DNA of 22,241 nt from DATKKX01 sp035542775. GTDB taxonomy: Bacteria > Planctomycetota > Phycisphaerae > UBA1845 > UTPLA1. Of this stretch, positions 7,201-15,300 are shown piece after piece. A program made the position numbers and the translations under genes. The DNA lies in contig DATKKX010000443.1 in assembly GCA_035542775.1 (NCBI GenBank), forward strand, positions 1 through 22,241, read 5' to 3'. The first letter of the stretch is position 1; each line of letters begins with the position of its first letter. The notes beneath the pieces were generated by a model. It did no database searches. It was not told the origin of the DNA and saw only the letters and a program-made list of their open reading frames with translations.

Positions 7201-9384
7201 GCCCGCGCCGATCTGGTCCGCTCGTTCGGCATCAGGGCTTATGCCTGCCATCCGCTATTTGCCCAAGGCCGCGTGATCGGCACGCTGTCGTTCGGTACCA
7301 AAGCCCGGCCCACTTTCAGGCCCGAGCAGTTGGAGGTGATGAAGACGGTGGCCGATCAGGTGGCGGTGGCCATGCAGCGGGTGCTGGCCGAGCAGGCCCT
7401 GCGCGAGTTGAACGAGACGCTGGAGCAACGCATCGGTGAACGCACGCGGGAGTTACAGTTGGCCAGTGCCTACAACCGCAGCCTGATCGAGGCCAGCCTC
7501 GACCCGCTGGTGACCATCGATGCCGACGGCAAGGTCACGGACGTGAACGCGGCCACGGAAAAGGCGACCGGCCGCTCGCGCCGGGAGTTGATCGGGACCG
7601 ACTTCTGCGACTATTTCACGGAGCCTGAAAAGGCCCGGGCCGGCTATCAGCAGGTGTTCCGCGAGGGCGCGGTTCAGGACTATGCCCTGGAGGTCCGGCG
7701 TCGCGACGGGCATGTCACACCGGTGCTGTATAACGCGTCGATCTACATGGACGAGGCCGGAAAAGTGATCGGCGTGTTCGCCGCCGCCCGCGACGTCACC
7801 GCAGCAAGGGCGGCCCAGGAGGCCCTGCGCCGGGCCAGCGCCTACAACCGCAGCCTGATCGAGGCCAGCCTGGACCCGCTGGTGACCATCGATGCGGACG
7901 GCAAGATCACGGACGTGAATGCAGCCACGGAGAAGGTCACGGGGCGCACTCGGGAGGAATTGGTCGGAACGGACTTCTCCGACTACTTCACGGAGCCTGA
8001 CAAGGCCCGGGCCGGATACCAGCAGGTCTTTCGCGACGGCTTTGTCCAGGACTACGCCCTGGAGATTCAGCATCCGGATGGGCATCGCACGCCCGTGCTG
8101 TACAACGCTTCAGTTTACCAGGACGAGGCCGGAAAGGTGATCGGGGTATTTGCCGCCGCCCGCGACATCACGCAACAGAAGCGCGCCGAGGAGGCCGTGA
8201 GGCTCGAGCGACAGCGGCTCCATCAGCTATTCGAACAGTTGCCGGTCTATGTGATCCTGTTGACGCCCGATCATTACGTGCCCTACGCCAACCGCTACTT
8301 CCGGGAGCGCTTCGGCGAGTCCTACGGCCGGCGGTGCTACGAGTATTTGTTCGGCAGGAGCGAGCCCTGCGAGATTTGCGAAACCTTCACCGTGCTGAAG
8401 ACCAACCAGCCACATACGTGGGAGTGGGTTGGTCCGGACGGCCGCAATTACGACATCTTCGACTTCCCATTCACCGACTCCGACGGCTCGCCGATGATCA
8501 TGGAGATGGGCATCGACGTGACCGAGCAGAAGCGATTGCAGAGAGAGCTTCAACAGGCCAATGAAGAGTTGGAACGGCGCGTGGCGGCCCGGACCGCGGA
8601 GTTGCAGGCCAGCAACAAGGAGCTGGAGGCCTTTGCGTATTCGGTGTCTCACGACCTGCGAGCTCCGCTGCGGGCGATGGACGGCTTCAGCCAGGCCCTG
8701 CTGGAAGACTACCCGCAAGCGTTGGACGTCGAGGGCAGGGGTCATCTCAACCGCATCCGGGCGGCCAGCCAGCGGATGGGCGAGCTGATCGACGGCATTC
8801 TGGGGCTCTCCCGCACCACGCGGAGCGAGATGCGGCCAGTCGCGGTGAACATGAGCGATCTGGCCCGCACGGTGGCTGCTGACTTGCGAAAGAGCGATCC
8901 GTCCCGCCAAGCGGAATTTGTTATCGAGCCGCAATTGGTGGTCAACGCCGACGCCAACCTGCTGCGGATCATGCTGGAGAATCTGCTGGGCAATGCCTGG
9001 AAGTTCACCGGCAAGCATGCTCGGGCACGGATCGAGGTGGGGAAGATGCGACCGGAAGAAGGGGGTGCGAGAACGGATTCTCGCACCAGCGAGGTGGGTC
9101 CGCCGACGGCGGATCGCACCAGCGATGGCGGCGATGAGACGGTCTATTTCGTTCGTGATGACGGGGCGGGCTTTGACATGAAGTACGCCCACAACCTGTT
9201 CGGGGCCTTCCGCCGGCTGCATTCCATGACGGAGTTCGAGGGCACCGGCGTGGGGCTGGCCACGGTGCAGCGCATTGTTCATCGCCATGGGGGGCGGATC
9301 TGGGCGGAGGGGCAGATAGAGAGGGGGGCGACGTTTTACTTTACCATACCGGAAGAACCGAGGAGAACATGGAGAGCAAAGTGA
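4231..9384 (+). CDS. Large membrane-bound multi-sensor histidine kinase (PAS/PocR/GAF)
   Basis: Sensor kinase of 1717 residues. The N-terminus has about eight hydrophobic segments (residues 12-280). Then follow PAS1 (about 304-417), PAS2 (430-547), a PocR sensory domain (574-754) with cysteines 634, 637, 653 and 658, PAS3 (777-884), GAF (892-1057), a nearly duplicated PAS4/PAS5 pair (1077-1190, 1201-1314), and PAS6 (1330-1433) with cysteines 1369, 1380 and 1383. HisKA has the phospho-acceptor H1474 in SVSHDLRAPL; HATPase_c has N box ENLLGNAWKFT (N1588), G1 DDGAG and G2 GTGVGLA. A 24-residue palindrome-encoded insert (1611-1634) separates the N and G1 boxes. ATG 4231 is preferred over 4225 because AGGGAGG at 4218-4224 then has 6-nt spacing. 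The ligand is unknown. The response regulator gene overlaps its 3' end, so the two are probably partners. Confidence 0.92.
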   Translation: MQGWPLRLLPRSIRAAAWLCILITLAISALDLVGWVSGVALLKSIRSQWIPMKVITALCMVLCAAELALLQKSPQRGRKLILLYAPAMLVCLVGLLTIVVYAIEMSAGQEASLAKAPFLKLFLAPPGRMALLTGVLFVVIGSALSLLASGGQRAADIAHGLVFPAAMASYLVPVSYILGVVSIHEWLQVPVALNTGIAFCAICIAVFCIRPDTWLMSVFTGGHAGGIMARRLLPGLVLLPVVIGWLRLYGERVGAFESEVGVVLVAVTYTICLLLLVWGSARSVGRTDEKRRAAERALRESEHKHRVVADNTYDFEFWLDPQGHCIYASPACERVYGFGQAEFMADPTLRSRTIHPEDRARYEGHLRTVEAAHSCGEGEFRIMRRDGSIRWIGHACQPVSDEQGRYLGVRGSNRDITDRKRAEEALRESEERLRFALETSHTGAWDMDLVNHTAFRSLEHDRVFGYAELLPQWTYEMFLEHVLPEDRAEVDAKFRHAMDTRGDWSFECRIRRADGEVRWISAAGRHRADTADGQSRMAGIVQDITERKQAEEALRESEERVRRKLDSVLSPEGDLGNLELADIIDIPAVQSLLEDFYEVARIPMAILDLKGKVLIGVGWQDICTKFHRVNPQTCQNCVESDLRLSAGIPDGECRLYKCRNNLWDMATPILVGGRHLGNLFAGQFFFEDEEPDYEMFRSQARQYGFDEQQYISALDAAPRLNRRLVDTGMEFFIKLAGLVSHLSYGSVKLARLLAEHERIQDRLLRQTAQLEEQTRIADLASLFIRDLGSRVVYWNTGARQLYGFTREEAVGRASHELLQTVFPEPLEQIEAKFFAEGRWAGELTHTRRDGTKITVSSYWVLHKDAEGRPQAVLEVNNDITAAKEAERALRESRERFRLLSEVSAQLLETDDPQALVESLCGKVMAHLDCHIFVNYLVDEQAHRLHLNATGGLPEKTAKAIEWLDFGQAICGRVAQEGKRIIAEHIQESCDARADLVRSFGIRAYACHPLFAQGRVIGTLSFGTKARPTFRPEQLEVMKTVADQVAVAMQRVLAEQALRELNETLEQRIGERTRELQLASAYNRSLIEASLDPLVTIDADGKVTDVNAATEKATGRSRRELIGTDFCDYFTEPEKARAGYQQVFREGAVQDYALEVRRRDGHVTPVLYNASIYMDEAGKVIGVFAAARDVTAARAAQEALRRASAYNRSLIEASLDPLVTIDADGKITDVNAATEKVTGRTREELVGTDFSDYFTEPDKARAGYQQVFRDGFVQDYALEIQHPDGHRTPVLYNASVYQDEAGKVIGVFAAARDITQQKRAEEAVRLERQRLHQLFEQLPVYVILLTPDHYVPYANRYFRERFGESYGRRCYEYLFGRSEPCEICETFTVLKTNQPHTWEWVGPDGRNYDIFDFPFTDSDGSPMIMEMGIDVTEQKRLQRELQQANEELERRVAARTAELQASNKELEAFAYSVSHDLRAPLRAMDGFSQALLEDYPQALDVEGRGHLNRIRAASQRMGELIDGILGLSRTTRSEMRPVAVNMSDLARTVAADLRKSDPSRQAEFVIEPQLVVNADANLLRIMLENLLGNAWKFTGKHARARIEVGKMRPEEGGARTDSRTSEVGPPTADRTSDGGDETVYFVRDDGAGFDMKYAHNLFGAFRRLHSMTEFEGTGVGLATVQRIVHRHGGRIWAEGQIERGATFYFTIPEEPRRTWRAK
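7461..8172 (+). repeat. Tandem duplication of a PAS-domain exon-like unit (period 372 bp)
   Basis: Two 340-bp units, 7461-7800 and 7833-8172, are in direct orientation and offset by 372 bp (124 codons), inside the large kinase. Long identical stretches run through both, for example the segment coding YNRSLIEASLDPLVTIDADGK. Most differences are scattered, which indicates a fairly recent in-frame duplication of PAS4 to PAS5. Confidence 0.9.
9064..9125 (+). repeat. Palindromic in-frame insert in the kinase ATPase domain
   Basis: A 10-bp perfect inverted repeat (GGTGCGAGAA at 9064-9073, complement at 9078-9087, loop CGGA) is followed by a 7-bp palindrome (TCCGCCG, A, CGGCGGA; 9099-9113). A 12-bp direct repeat TCGCACCAGCGA occurs at 9081-9092 and 9114-9125 (period 33 bp, 11 codons). 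The segment is read as part of a Gly/Thr/Ser/Asp-rich linker absent from the two sister kinases in the window. Confidence 0.8.
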
Positions 9385-9806
9385 TATTGCTGGTCGAGGA
9401 CAATCCCGACGACGAGGCCCTGACGTTGCGGGCGTTCAAGAAATGCAACATCGCCAATGAAGTGGTGGTGACGCGGGACGGCCAGGAGGCGCTTGACTAT
9501 CTGTTCGGGACCGGCCAACATGCGAATCGGCCGGTGTCCGAACTGCCCGCGGTGATTCTGCTGGACCTGAAGCTGCCCAAGATCGACGGGCTGGAGGTTC
9601 TGCGCCGCCTGCGCGCCGACGAGCGTACCAAGCTGGCGCCGGTGGTGGTGCTCACTTCCTCGCGCGAGGAACGAGACGTGGTCAACAGCTATCGACTGGG
9701 CGCCAACAGCTACATCCGCAAGCCGGTGGACTTTGTGCAATTTACCGAGGCTGTGAAGCAACTGGGCCTGTACTGGCTGCTGTTGAACGAGGCACCTCCG
9801 CAATAA
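9369..9806 (+). CDS. Single-domain response regulator (Rcp1/CheY-like receiver)
   Basis: Stand-alone receiver of 145 residues. The acidic pocket is at E10-D11, the phospho-acceptor is D66 in LLDLKLPKIDG, the switch Thr/Ser is at T96-S97 in VVVLTSS, and the conserved lysine is K118 in RKPVDF. The LLDLxLPxxDG pattern and the C-terminal KQLGLYWLLLNE resemble regulators paired with phytochrome-like and multi-PAS kinases (Rcp1 type). The gene starts 16 nt inside the upstream kinase gene, with AGGAG at 9361-9365, which indicates translational coupling. With no output domain it probably shuttles phosphate, either to a downstream protein or between this kinase and the receiver-kinase 6 bp further on (inference). 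Confidence 0.94.
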   Translation: MESKVILLVEDNPDDEALTLRAFKKCNIANEVVVTRDGQEALDYLFGTGQHANRPVSELPAVILLDLKLPKIDGLEVLRRLRADERTKLAPVVVLTSSREERDVVNSYRLGANSYIRKPVDFVQFTEAVKQLGLYWLLLNEAPPQ

Positions 9807-9811
9807 AGGCC

Positions 9812-11011
9812 ATGGACATGTCGAAACCTCTGAACGCCTTGATCATCGAAGATTCAGAGGACGACGCGATCCTGACCGTGCGCGAGCTGCGTCACGGGGG
9901 CTTCGACGTCGTCTCCGAACGGGTCGATACCGCCGCCGCCATGGAGGCGGCCCTGGCCCGGCGGCCATGGGACGTCGTCATCGCCGATTACGCCATGCCC
10001 CACTTCAGCGGGCTGGACGCTCTGAAGGTGTTAAGAGAGAGCGGGCAGGATCTGCCCTTCATCATCGTATCCGGCACCATCGGCGAAGACATCGCCGTGG
10101 AGGCCATGCAGAACGGGGCCCACGACTACCTGATGAAGGGCAAGCTGGCCCGGCTGTTCCCGGCTGTCGAGCGTGAACTGCGCGAGGCTGAGGAACGGCG
10201 CCAACGCCGCCAGGCTGAGCAGGACCTGCGCAGGGCCCACGACGAGCTGGATGTGCGGGTCAAGGAGCGGACCCGCGAGCTGGCCCAGGCCAATGCCGAG
10301 CTGGAGCAGAGAAGAGCCGAGATGGAGCAGCTTCTCTATACCGTCTCGCACGATTTGAAGTCGCCGCTGGTTACCATCCAGGGTTTTCTCGATTATCTGG
10401 TGCGCGACGTGCAGGCCGGGCGGCAAGACCGCGTACTTAGTCACTCCCAGCGGATCCAGAATGCCGCAGCGCGGATGGTACGGCTGATTGACGACCTGCT
10501 CAGCTTCAGCCGCATCGGCCGGATGACCGACAAGAGCGTCCCCATCGGCCTGACTGAGCTGGCCCGCGAGGTGGCGGGCAGCCATGCCCAGGAGCTGGCG
10601 TCGGGCAGGATCGCGGTCACAATCCAGGACGATATGCCGAGCATCATGGGGGAGAAACATCGCATTCAGCAGGTATTCGACAATCTCCTGGTGAACGCGA
10701 TCAAGTACGGCAGCAGCGCGGCCGAGCCGCGGATCGAAATCGGGGCCCGCCAGGACGGCACCGAGATCCACGCCTTCGTCAAGGACAACGGCAAGGGCAT
10801 CGCCCCTGAATTCCACGAGAGAATCTTCGATCTCTTTCAGCGCCTGGACCAGGACAAGGACGGCGTCGGCGTCGGCCTGGCCATCGTCAAGAAGATCGTG
10901 CAGGTCCACGGCGGGCGCGTGTGGGTCGAATCCGACGAGGGCCGGGGGGCCACATTCTGGCTGGCGTTTCCGCGAACGACCGCCGCAGGCCCACCGGCCG
11001 ACAAGCCGTAG
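9812..11011 (+). CDS. Hybrid receiver-histidine kinase (REC-HisKA-HATPase)
   Basis: Soluble protein of 399 residues. The N-terminal receiver spans 7-125 with acidic E13/D14, phospho-acceptor D59 in VVIADYAMP and K109 in YLMKGKL. A coiled coil (120-170) leads to HisKA with H180 in TVSHDLKSPL, then HATPase_c (N box DNLLVNAIKYG, G1 DNGKGI, G2 GVGVGLAIVKK). A receiver ahead of a kinase suggests that phosphorylation of D59 controls kinase activity, as an intermediate in a relay. It follows the response regulator by 5 nt, so the three genes 4231-11011 form one operon. ATGs at 9812 and 9818 are both possible. Its transmitter is closely related to that of the kinase ending at 18003. The stop TAG (11009-11011) is part of a REP element, so the last residues may be acquired. 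Confidence 0.93.
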   Translation: MDMSKPLNALIIEDSEDDAILTVRELRHGGFDVVSERVDTAAAMEAALARRPWDVVIADYAMPHFSGLDALKVLRESGQDLPFIIVSGTIGEDIAVEAMQNGAHDYLMKGKLARLFPAVERELREAEERRQRRQAEQDLRRAHDELDVRVKERTRELAQANAELEQRRAEMEQLLYTVSHDLKSPLVTIQGFLDYLVRDVQAGRQDRVLSHSQRIQNAAARMVRLIDDLLSFSRIGRMTDKSVPIGLTELAREVAGSHAQELASGRIAVTIQDDMPSIMGEKHRIQQVFDNLLVNAIKYGSSAAEPRIEIGARQDGTEIHAFVKDNGKGIAPEFHERIFDLFQRLDQDKDGVGVGLAIVKKIVQVHGGRVWVESDEGRGATFWLAFPRTTAAGPPADKP

Positions 11012-11195
11012 CGTGGGCCGTTTTGGCCCACGGTCCTGAACGGCCCTCGCGCGGCGTGCGTTCAACTGATGGGCGAAATCGCCCATCCTACGGGCTCTAC
11101 GGGCTCGCGCGGCATGCGCTCTGATGGGCGAAATCGCCCATCCTACGGGCTCGCGCGACATGCGCTCAACTGATGGGCGAAATCGCCCATCCTAC
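11008..11195. repeat. REP/BIME array upstream of the RAYT gene
   Basis: One A-type hairpin points rightward: GTAG at 11008-11011, stem CGTGGGCC with its complement and loop GTTTT, ending at 11032. Three B-type hairpins point leftward: plus-strand stem GATGGGCG, loop AAAT, complement, then CTAC at 11068-11091, 11123-11146 and 11172-11195. A and B together form an inverted pair with the GTAG heads facing outward (BIME-like). The B copies are joined by a linker resembling CTCGCGCGGCATGCGCTC. The GTAG of the A element supplies the stop codon of the preceding kinase. Confidence 0.88.
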
Positions 11196-11246
11196 GGGCC
11201 CCTCAAGAATTGACGCGCGATCCGCACACCAATACCCTCCGTCCTC

Positions 11247-11822
11247 GTGGGCGACTACCGACGCGCTTATGTCCCCGGCGGCATGTTCTTCCTGACGGTG
11301 GTGACGAATTTCCGCCGCCCGTTCCTCACCTCTGAACTCGCTCGTCGCGTCCTCCGCTCCGCACTCCTGAAGACCCAGGCCGAGCATCCGTTCACGATCG
11401 AGGCGATCGTCCTGATGCCCGATCATTTTCATACGATCTGGCAACTTCCCGAAGGCGACTCTGGCTACTCCCTGCGTGATCGCCTGGTGAAAGCGCGGTT
11501 CACCCACGAGTTCCTGGCCGCCGGAGCTCTCGAGGGTGGTCGCAGCAAGTCGCGCATGAAGAAGAGAGAGCGAAGTGTCTGGCAGCGGCGGTTCTACGAA
11601 CACGTTGTTCGCGATGAGCGGGATTTCGAGCGTATCTGCAACTACATCCACTTCAATCCCGTCAAGCACGGTCACGCCGCCTGCCCGCACGCGTGGCCCT
11701 ACTCGAGCTTTGCCCGCCTGGTGAACGCTCACAAGTACGAGCCGAACTGGCTATGCACATGCCACGGTCGCCCGCAACCGCCTGTCGATTTCGACGACAT
11801 CGCCGACGTGGCCGGAGAGTAG
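11247..11822 (+). CDS. REP-associated tyrosine transposase (RAYT, HUH nuclease, IS200/Y1-like)
   Basis: Single-stranded-DNA nuclease of 191 residues in the Y1 transposase superfamily. The opening YRRAYVPGG followed by FFLTVVT is typical of RAYTs. The metal-binding HUH motif is HFH (residues 60-62, in MPDHFHTIW). ERSVWQRRFYEH (108-119) and YIHFNPVKHG (133-142) are further signatures; Y133 aligns with the catalytic tyrosine by motif position. Known RAYTs bind and cleave REP hairpins at a GTAG tetranucleotide and are domesticated, not flanked by IS-type ends. Here GTAG palindromes lie on both sides. The start is a GTG at 11247 with no clear ribosome-binding site; a weak TTGACG (11210) and TACCCT (11233) would give a nearly leaderless message. 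The TAG stop (11820-11822) belongs to the downstream REP. Confidence 0.92.
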   Translation: MGDYRRAYVPGGMFFLTVVTNFRRPFLTSELARRVLRSALLKTQAEHPFTIEAIVLMPDHFHTIWQLPEGDSGYSLRDRLVKARFTHEFLAAGALEGGRSKSRMKKRERSVWQRRFYEHVVRDERDFERICNYIHFNPVKHGHAACPHAWPYSSFARLVNAHKYEPNWLCTCHGRPQPPVDFDDIADVAGE

Positions 11823-11994
11823 CGTGGGCCGTTTTGGCCCACGGTCCTGAACACTCGCCTCGGCGCCTGTCGAACGAACCAAGCGGCTGGTCCCGATGGG
11901 TCGCCTCCGATGGTTTGGGGCCACGGATACGAGGCGGGCTGAACGCCTCTCGCGCGGCATGCGCTCAACTGATGGGCGGAATCGCCCATCCTAC
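11819..11994. repeat. REP/BIME pair downstream of the RAYT gene, with inserted segment
   Basis: The A-type hairpin at 11819-11843, together with its flank to 11852, is identical over 34 nt to the copy at 11008-11041. The B-type hairpin is at 11971-11994 on the opposite strand (loop GAAT). The linker between them is about 92 bp longer than in the other A-B pairs. The extra piece lies between two copies of CTGAAC (11847-11852 and 11939-11944). Confidence 0.85.
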
Positions 11995-12069
11995 GGGCTA
12001 CGGGCTACTGTGGCCGACGTGGAGTGGGAACGGTCGTTGGTAGTCGCCGTCGCCCATGGGGCGGCGATA

Positions 12070-12174
12070 TGGGCGCACTTGGTGTTCCCCGTCGCCCACG
12101 GGGGGGGCGAATGTGGGCGCACTTGGTGTTCCGCGTCGCCCACGCGGGGGCGACGCTACGGGGGCGACGCTACG
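12070..12174. repeat. Tandem 44-bp repeat followed by 14-bp GTAG-type repeats
   Basis: Two 44-bp units (12070-12113, 12114-12157) share TGGGCGCACTTGGTGTTCC followed by CGTCGCCCACG. A 14-bp unit CGACGCTACGGGGG is then repeated at 12151 and 12165. Read on the minus strand, the short unit is GTAGCGTCGCCCCC, a relative of the palindrome at 1271. The region lies between the RAYT locus and the promoter of the next gene. Confidence 0.75.
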
Positions 12175-12282
12175 GGGGCGGTCGCCGAAGCGCTCAAAAC
12201 GGGATGGGCGGCAGGGGCGGGCGCCCTGGATTGCCGGCGTTCCGACGATGCGATTCGATGTGTCTGTAATGAATCCTGTTCT

Positions 12283-12311
12283 TTGCTCATTTCTCGTTTT
12301 TGTGCTATAGT
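12283..12311 (+). promoter_or_regulatory. Extended -10 sigma70-type promoter for the CheB-CheR gene
   Basis: TTGCTC at 12283-12288, a 17-bp spacer and TATAGT at 12306-12311, with TG one base upstream of the -10 (extended -10). It stands out as a conspicuously AT-rich patch after a very GC-rich repeat region. A start near 12318 leaves a leader of about 42 nt and a GAGGAG ribosome-binding site at 12346-12351, eight bases before the ATG at 12360. Confidence 0.6.
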
Positions 12312-12359
12312 AGGCCGTCGTTCGGGCTCAAAGACGATCACATCCGAGGAGATGCAGCA

Positions 12360-15300
12360 ATGGCCAAAGGAAAGGCTGCAAAAGAGAGTTCGCCCAAGCC
12401 GACTCGGGCCAAGTCCTCCGCCTCCCGACCGGTTTCACGTGCTCAGCGGCGGGGGGCTCCACAAGAAGCGGAAGCGAGGCCGGTGAAGCGGAAGCCGGAC
12501 CAGCCTTTTCCCATCGTCGGCATCGGCGCCTCCGCCGGCGGTCTCGAGGCCGCGACCGCCCTCCTGCGCCATCTCCCTACCGGCACAGGCATGGCCTTCG
12601 TGCTGGTGCAGCACCTCGATCCCACCCACGAAAGCGCCCTGACCTCGCTGTTGGCGCGGGCCACGCAGATGCCCGTCGGCGAAGCACGGCACGGTGCGAA
12701 GCTCGAGCCGAACCAGGTGTACGTGATTCCACCTAACAAGGTCATGGTTGTGTCGAAGCGGCGGCTGGGCCTCTCTCCACGGACAGACTCCCGGGAGACT
12801 TTCACGGCCATCGATCACTTCTTCAAATCGTTGGCCGAGGAAGAGGGCAACCGGTCGATCGGTATCATCCTCTCGGGCAGCGGCTCCGATGGAACGCAGG
12901 GGCTTCTGGCCATCAAGGCGGCCGGCGGGCTCACCTTTGCCCAGGACGCCAAGAGTGCCAAGTACACGGCGATGCCGGCCAGTGCCGTCGCCGCCGGTTG
13001 CGTGGATTTCGTGCTGCCGCCGGAGAAGATCGGCCACGAGTTGAGCCGCATCGCCGGGCACCCGTACGTGGCTCCCGCCCGAAAGAAGGCCGAGCGTCCA
13101 GCGCTCGAGGAGTCCAAGGTCGTCGAGGAGATTCTGACCATCCTCCGGCAGCGAATGGGCGTGGACTTCACGCAGTACAAGCAGGCCACGCTGCACCGGC
13201 GGATCCAGCGGCGGCTGGTGCTCCACAAGCTCTCGTCATTGAAGGACTACGCCGCATACATCCGCTCCCACACCTCCGAGGTCAAGGAGCTGTTCACCGA
13301 CCTGCTGATCCATGTCACCGGCTTCTTCCGTGACAAGGGCGCCTTCCTGACGCTCAAGAAAAGGGTCTTCCCCAGGCTCATCAAGCGCAAGGCGCCGGGC
13401 ATGCCCATCCGTATCTGGGTGCCGGGGTGTTCCACGGGGGAGGAAGTGTACTCGATCGCGATCGCCCTCATGGAGTTTCTGGGCGATCGCAAGCTATCCG
13501 TGCCGGTGCAGATGTTCGGCACGGACATCAATGAAGGCGCTCTGGAGAAAGCCCGTGCGGGGCTTTACCCCGAGAGCATCGCCTCCGATGTGCCCGAAGA
13601 TCGGCTGCGGCGGTTTTTCGGGAGGACCGAGGCAGGTTATCGAATCAACAAGACGATCCGCGAGATGTGCATCTTCGCCCGTCAGAACGTGGTGACCGAC
13701 CCCCCATTCTCCAATATCGATCTGATCAGCTGCTGCAACCTGCTGATCTACCTGGGTCCGTCGCTGCAACGCAAGGTGATGCCGCTGTTTCACTATGCCC
13801 TGCGGCCGGAAGGCTTTCTGCTTCTCGGGGCCTCCGAGACCGTGGGCGGCTTCAGCGATCTCTTCACCCTGATGGACAAGAAGGCCAAGGTTTACTCCAA
13901 GAAGGTGTCCCACATCCGCTCCGCGGTCAGCTTTGGTTTTGCGCCCATGCCTCCGCCGATCACGACCGCCGGCCAGCCGGTGCCGACCGTGGAGCTGCTG
14001 CCGGGCATCGCCGACATCCAGAAGCAGGCCGATCGTATCGTGCTCAAGCACCATACTCCCGCGGGCGTGGTCATCAATCGCAACCTCGAAGTGCTGCAAT
14101 TCCGGGGGCAGACCGGTCTCTACCTGGAACATGCCAACGGCGAGGCCAGCTTGAGCCTGCTGAAAATGGCCCGCGAGGGGCTGCTCGTCGGCCTCCGCGC
14201 CGCCCTCGGCCGGGCCTCCAAGCTCAACCAGCCCTCTCGCGCGGAAGGCGTGCGGATGAAGCAGGATGGGCATCTTACCGAGGTGGCCGTGGAGGTCATT
14301 CCGTTCCAGGTGCCGCCGTCGCGGGAACGGTACTTCCTCGTGCTGTTCGAGTCGGCCCTCACCCAGCCGCCTGAGCCCGTTCGCGGTGGGAAGAAGGCCG
14401 CGGCCAGGGAGCGCGGGGGTCAGAGCGCCGAGTCCAGGGAGATCGGGCGCCTCCGCGAGGAGCTGGCCAGCACCCGCGAGTCCTTGCAGGCCATTATCGA
14501 AGAACAGGAGGCCACCAACGAGGAGCTGCGCTCGGCCAACGAAGAGATCCTGTCCAGCAACGAGGAGCTGCAATCCACCAATGAGGAGCTGGAGACGGCC
14601 AAGGAGGAGTTGCAGTCCACCAACGAAGAGCTCACCACCTTGAATGACGAGCTGGAGAACCGCAACACCGAGCTCGAGCAGGTCAGCAATGACATGACCA
14701 ACCTGCTGGCCAACGTCAATATCCCCGTCATCATGGTCAGCTCCGACCACCGCATTCGCCGGTTCACCGCCGCCGCCGAGCGGATGTTCAACCTGATCGG
14801 CAGCGACGAGGGCCGCCCGCTGAGCGACATCAACCTGAAGGTGGACGTGCCGGGGTTGGACCAGCACATCACCGAGGTGATCGAGAGCCTCCAGACTCGC
14901 GAGGTGGAGGCGAAGGACCGCGAGGGCCATTGGTGGCTGGTGCGAATCCGCCCGTACAGGACGCTGGACAACAAGATCGACGGCGCGGTCATCGCCCTCT
15001 TGGATGTAAACCTGCTCAAGACCGCTTCCCTCGTCTTCCGCCAGGGCCGCGATCTCGCCGAGGCCGTGGTCGACACGGTGCGGCAGCCGCTCGTGGTTCT
15101 GGACAAGGACTTGACGGTGAAGAGCATCAACCAGGCGTTTTGTCAGACGTTCAAGCTCGCCCCCGAGGAGGCTGTGAAGCGGAAGATCTATGAAATCGGC
15201 GATGGCGAGTGGGATCTGCCCCGCCTGCGAACGGCGCTGGAGGAAGTCTTGCCGAACAACGACGGTGTGGAGAACTTCGCCGTCGAGCATCAGTTTTCGG

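Noticed and set aside
11008..11195. CRISPR array
   Set aside because: Repeats are self-complementary, change orientation and have no uniform unique spacers; no cas genes are nearby.
11247..11822. Active IS200/IS605 insertion sequence
   Set aside because: The protein has RAYT signatures, there is no TnpB, and flanking elements are dispersed REPs, not one pair of subterminal hairpins.
12300..12359. Upstream ATG (12300) for the CheB-CheR gene
   Set aside because: It would start inside the predicted promoter; ATG 12360 has a GAGGAG site at good spacing.
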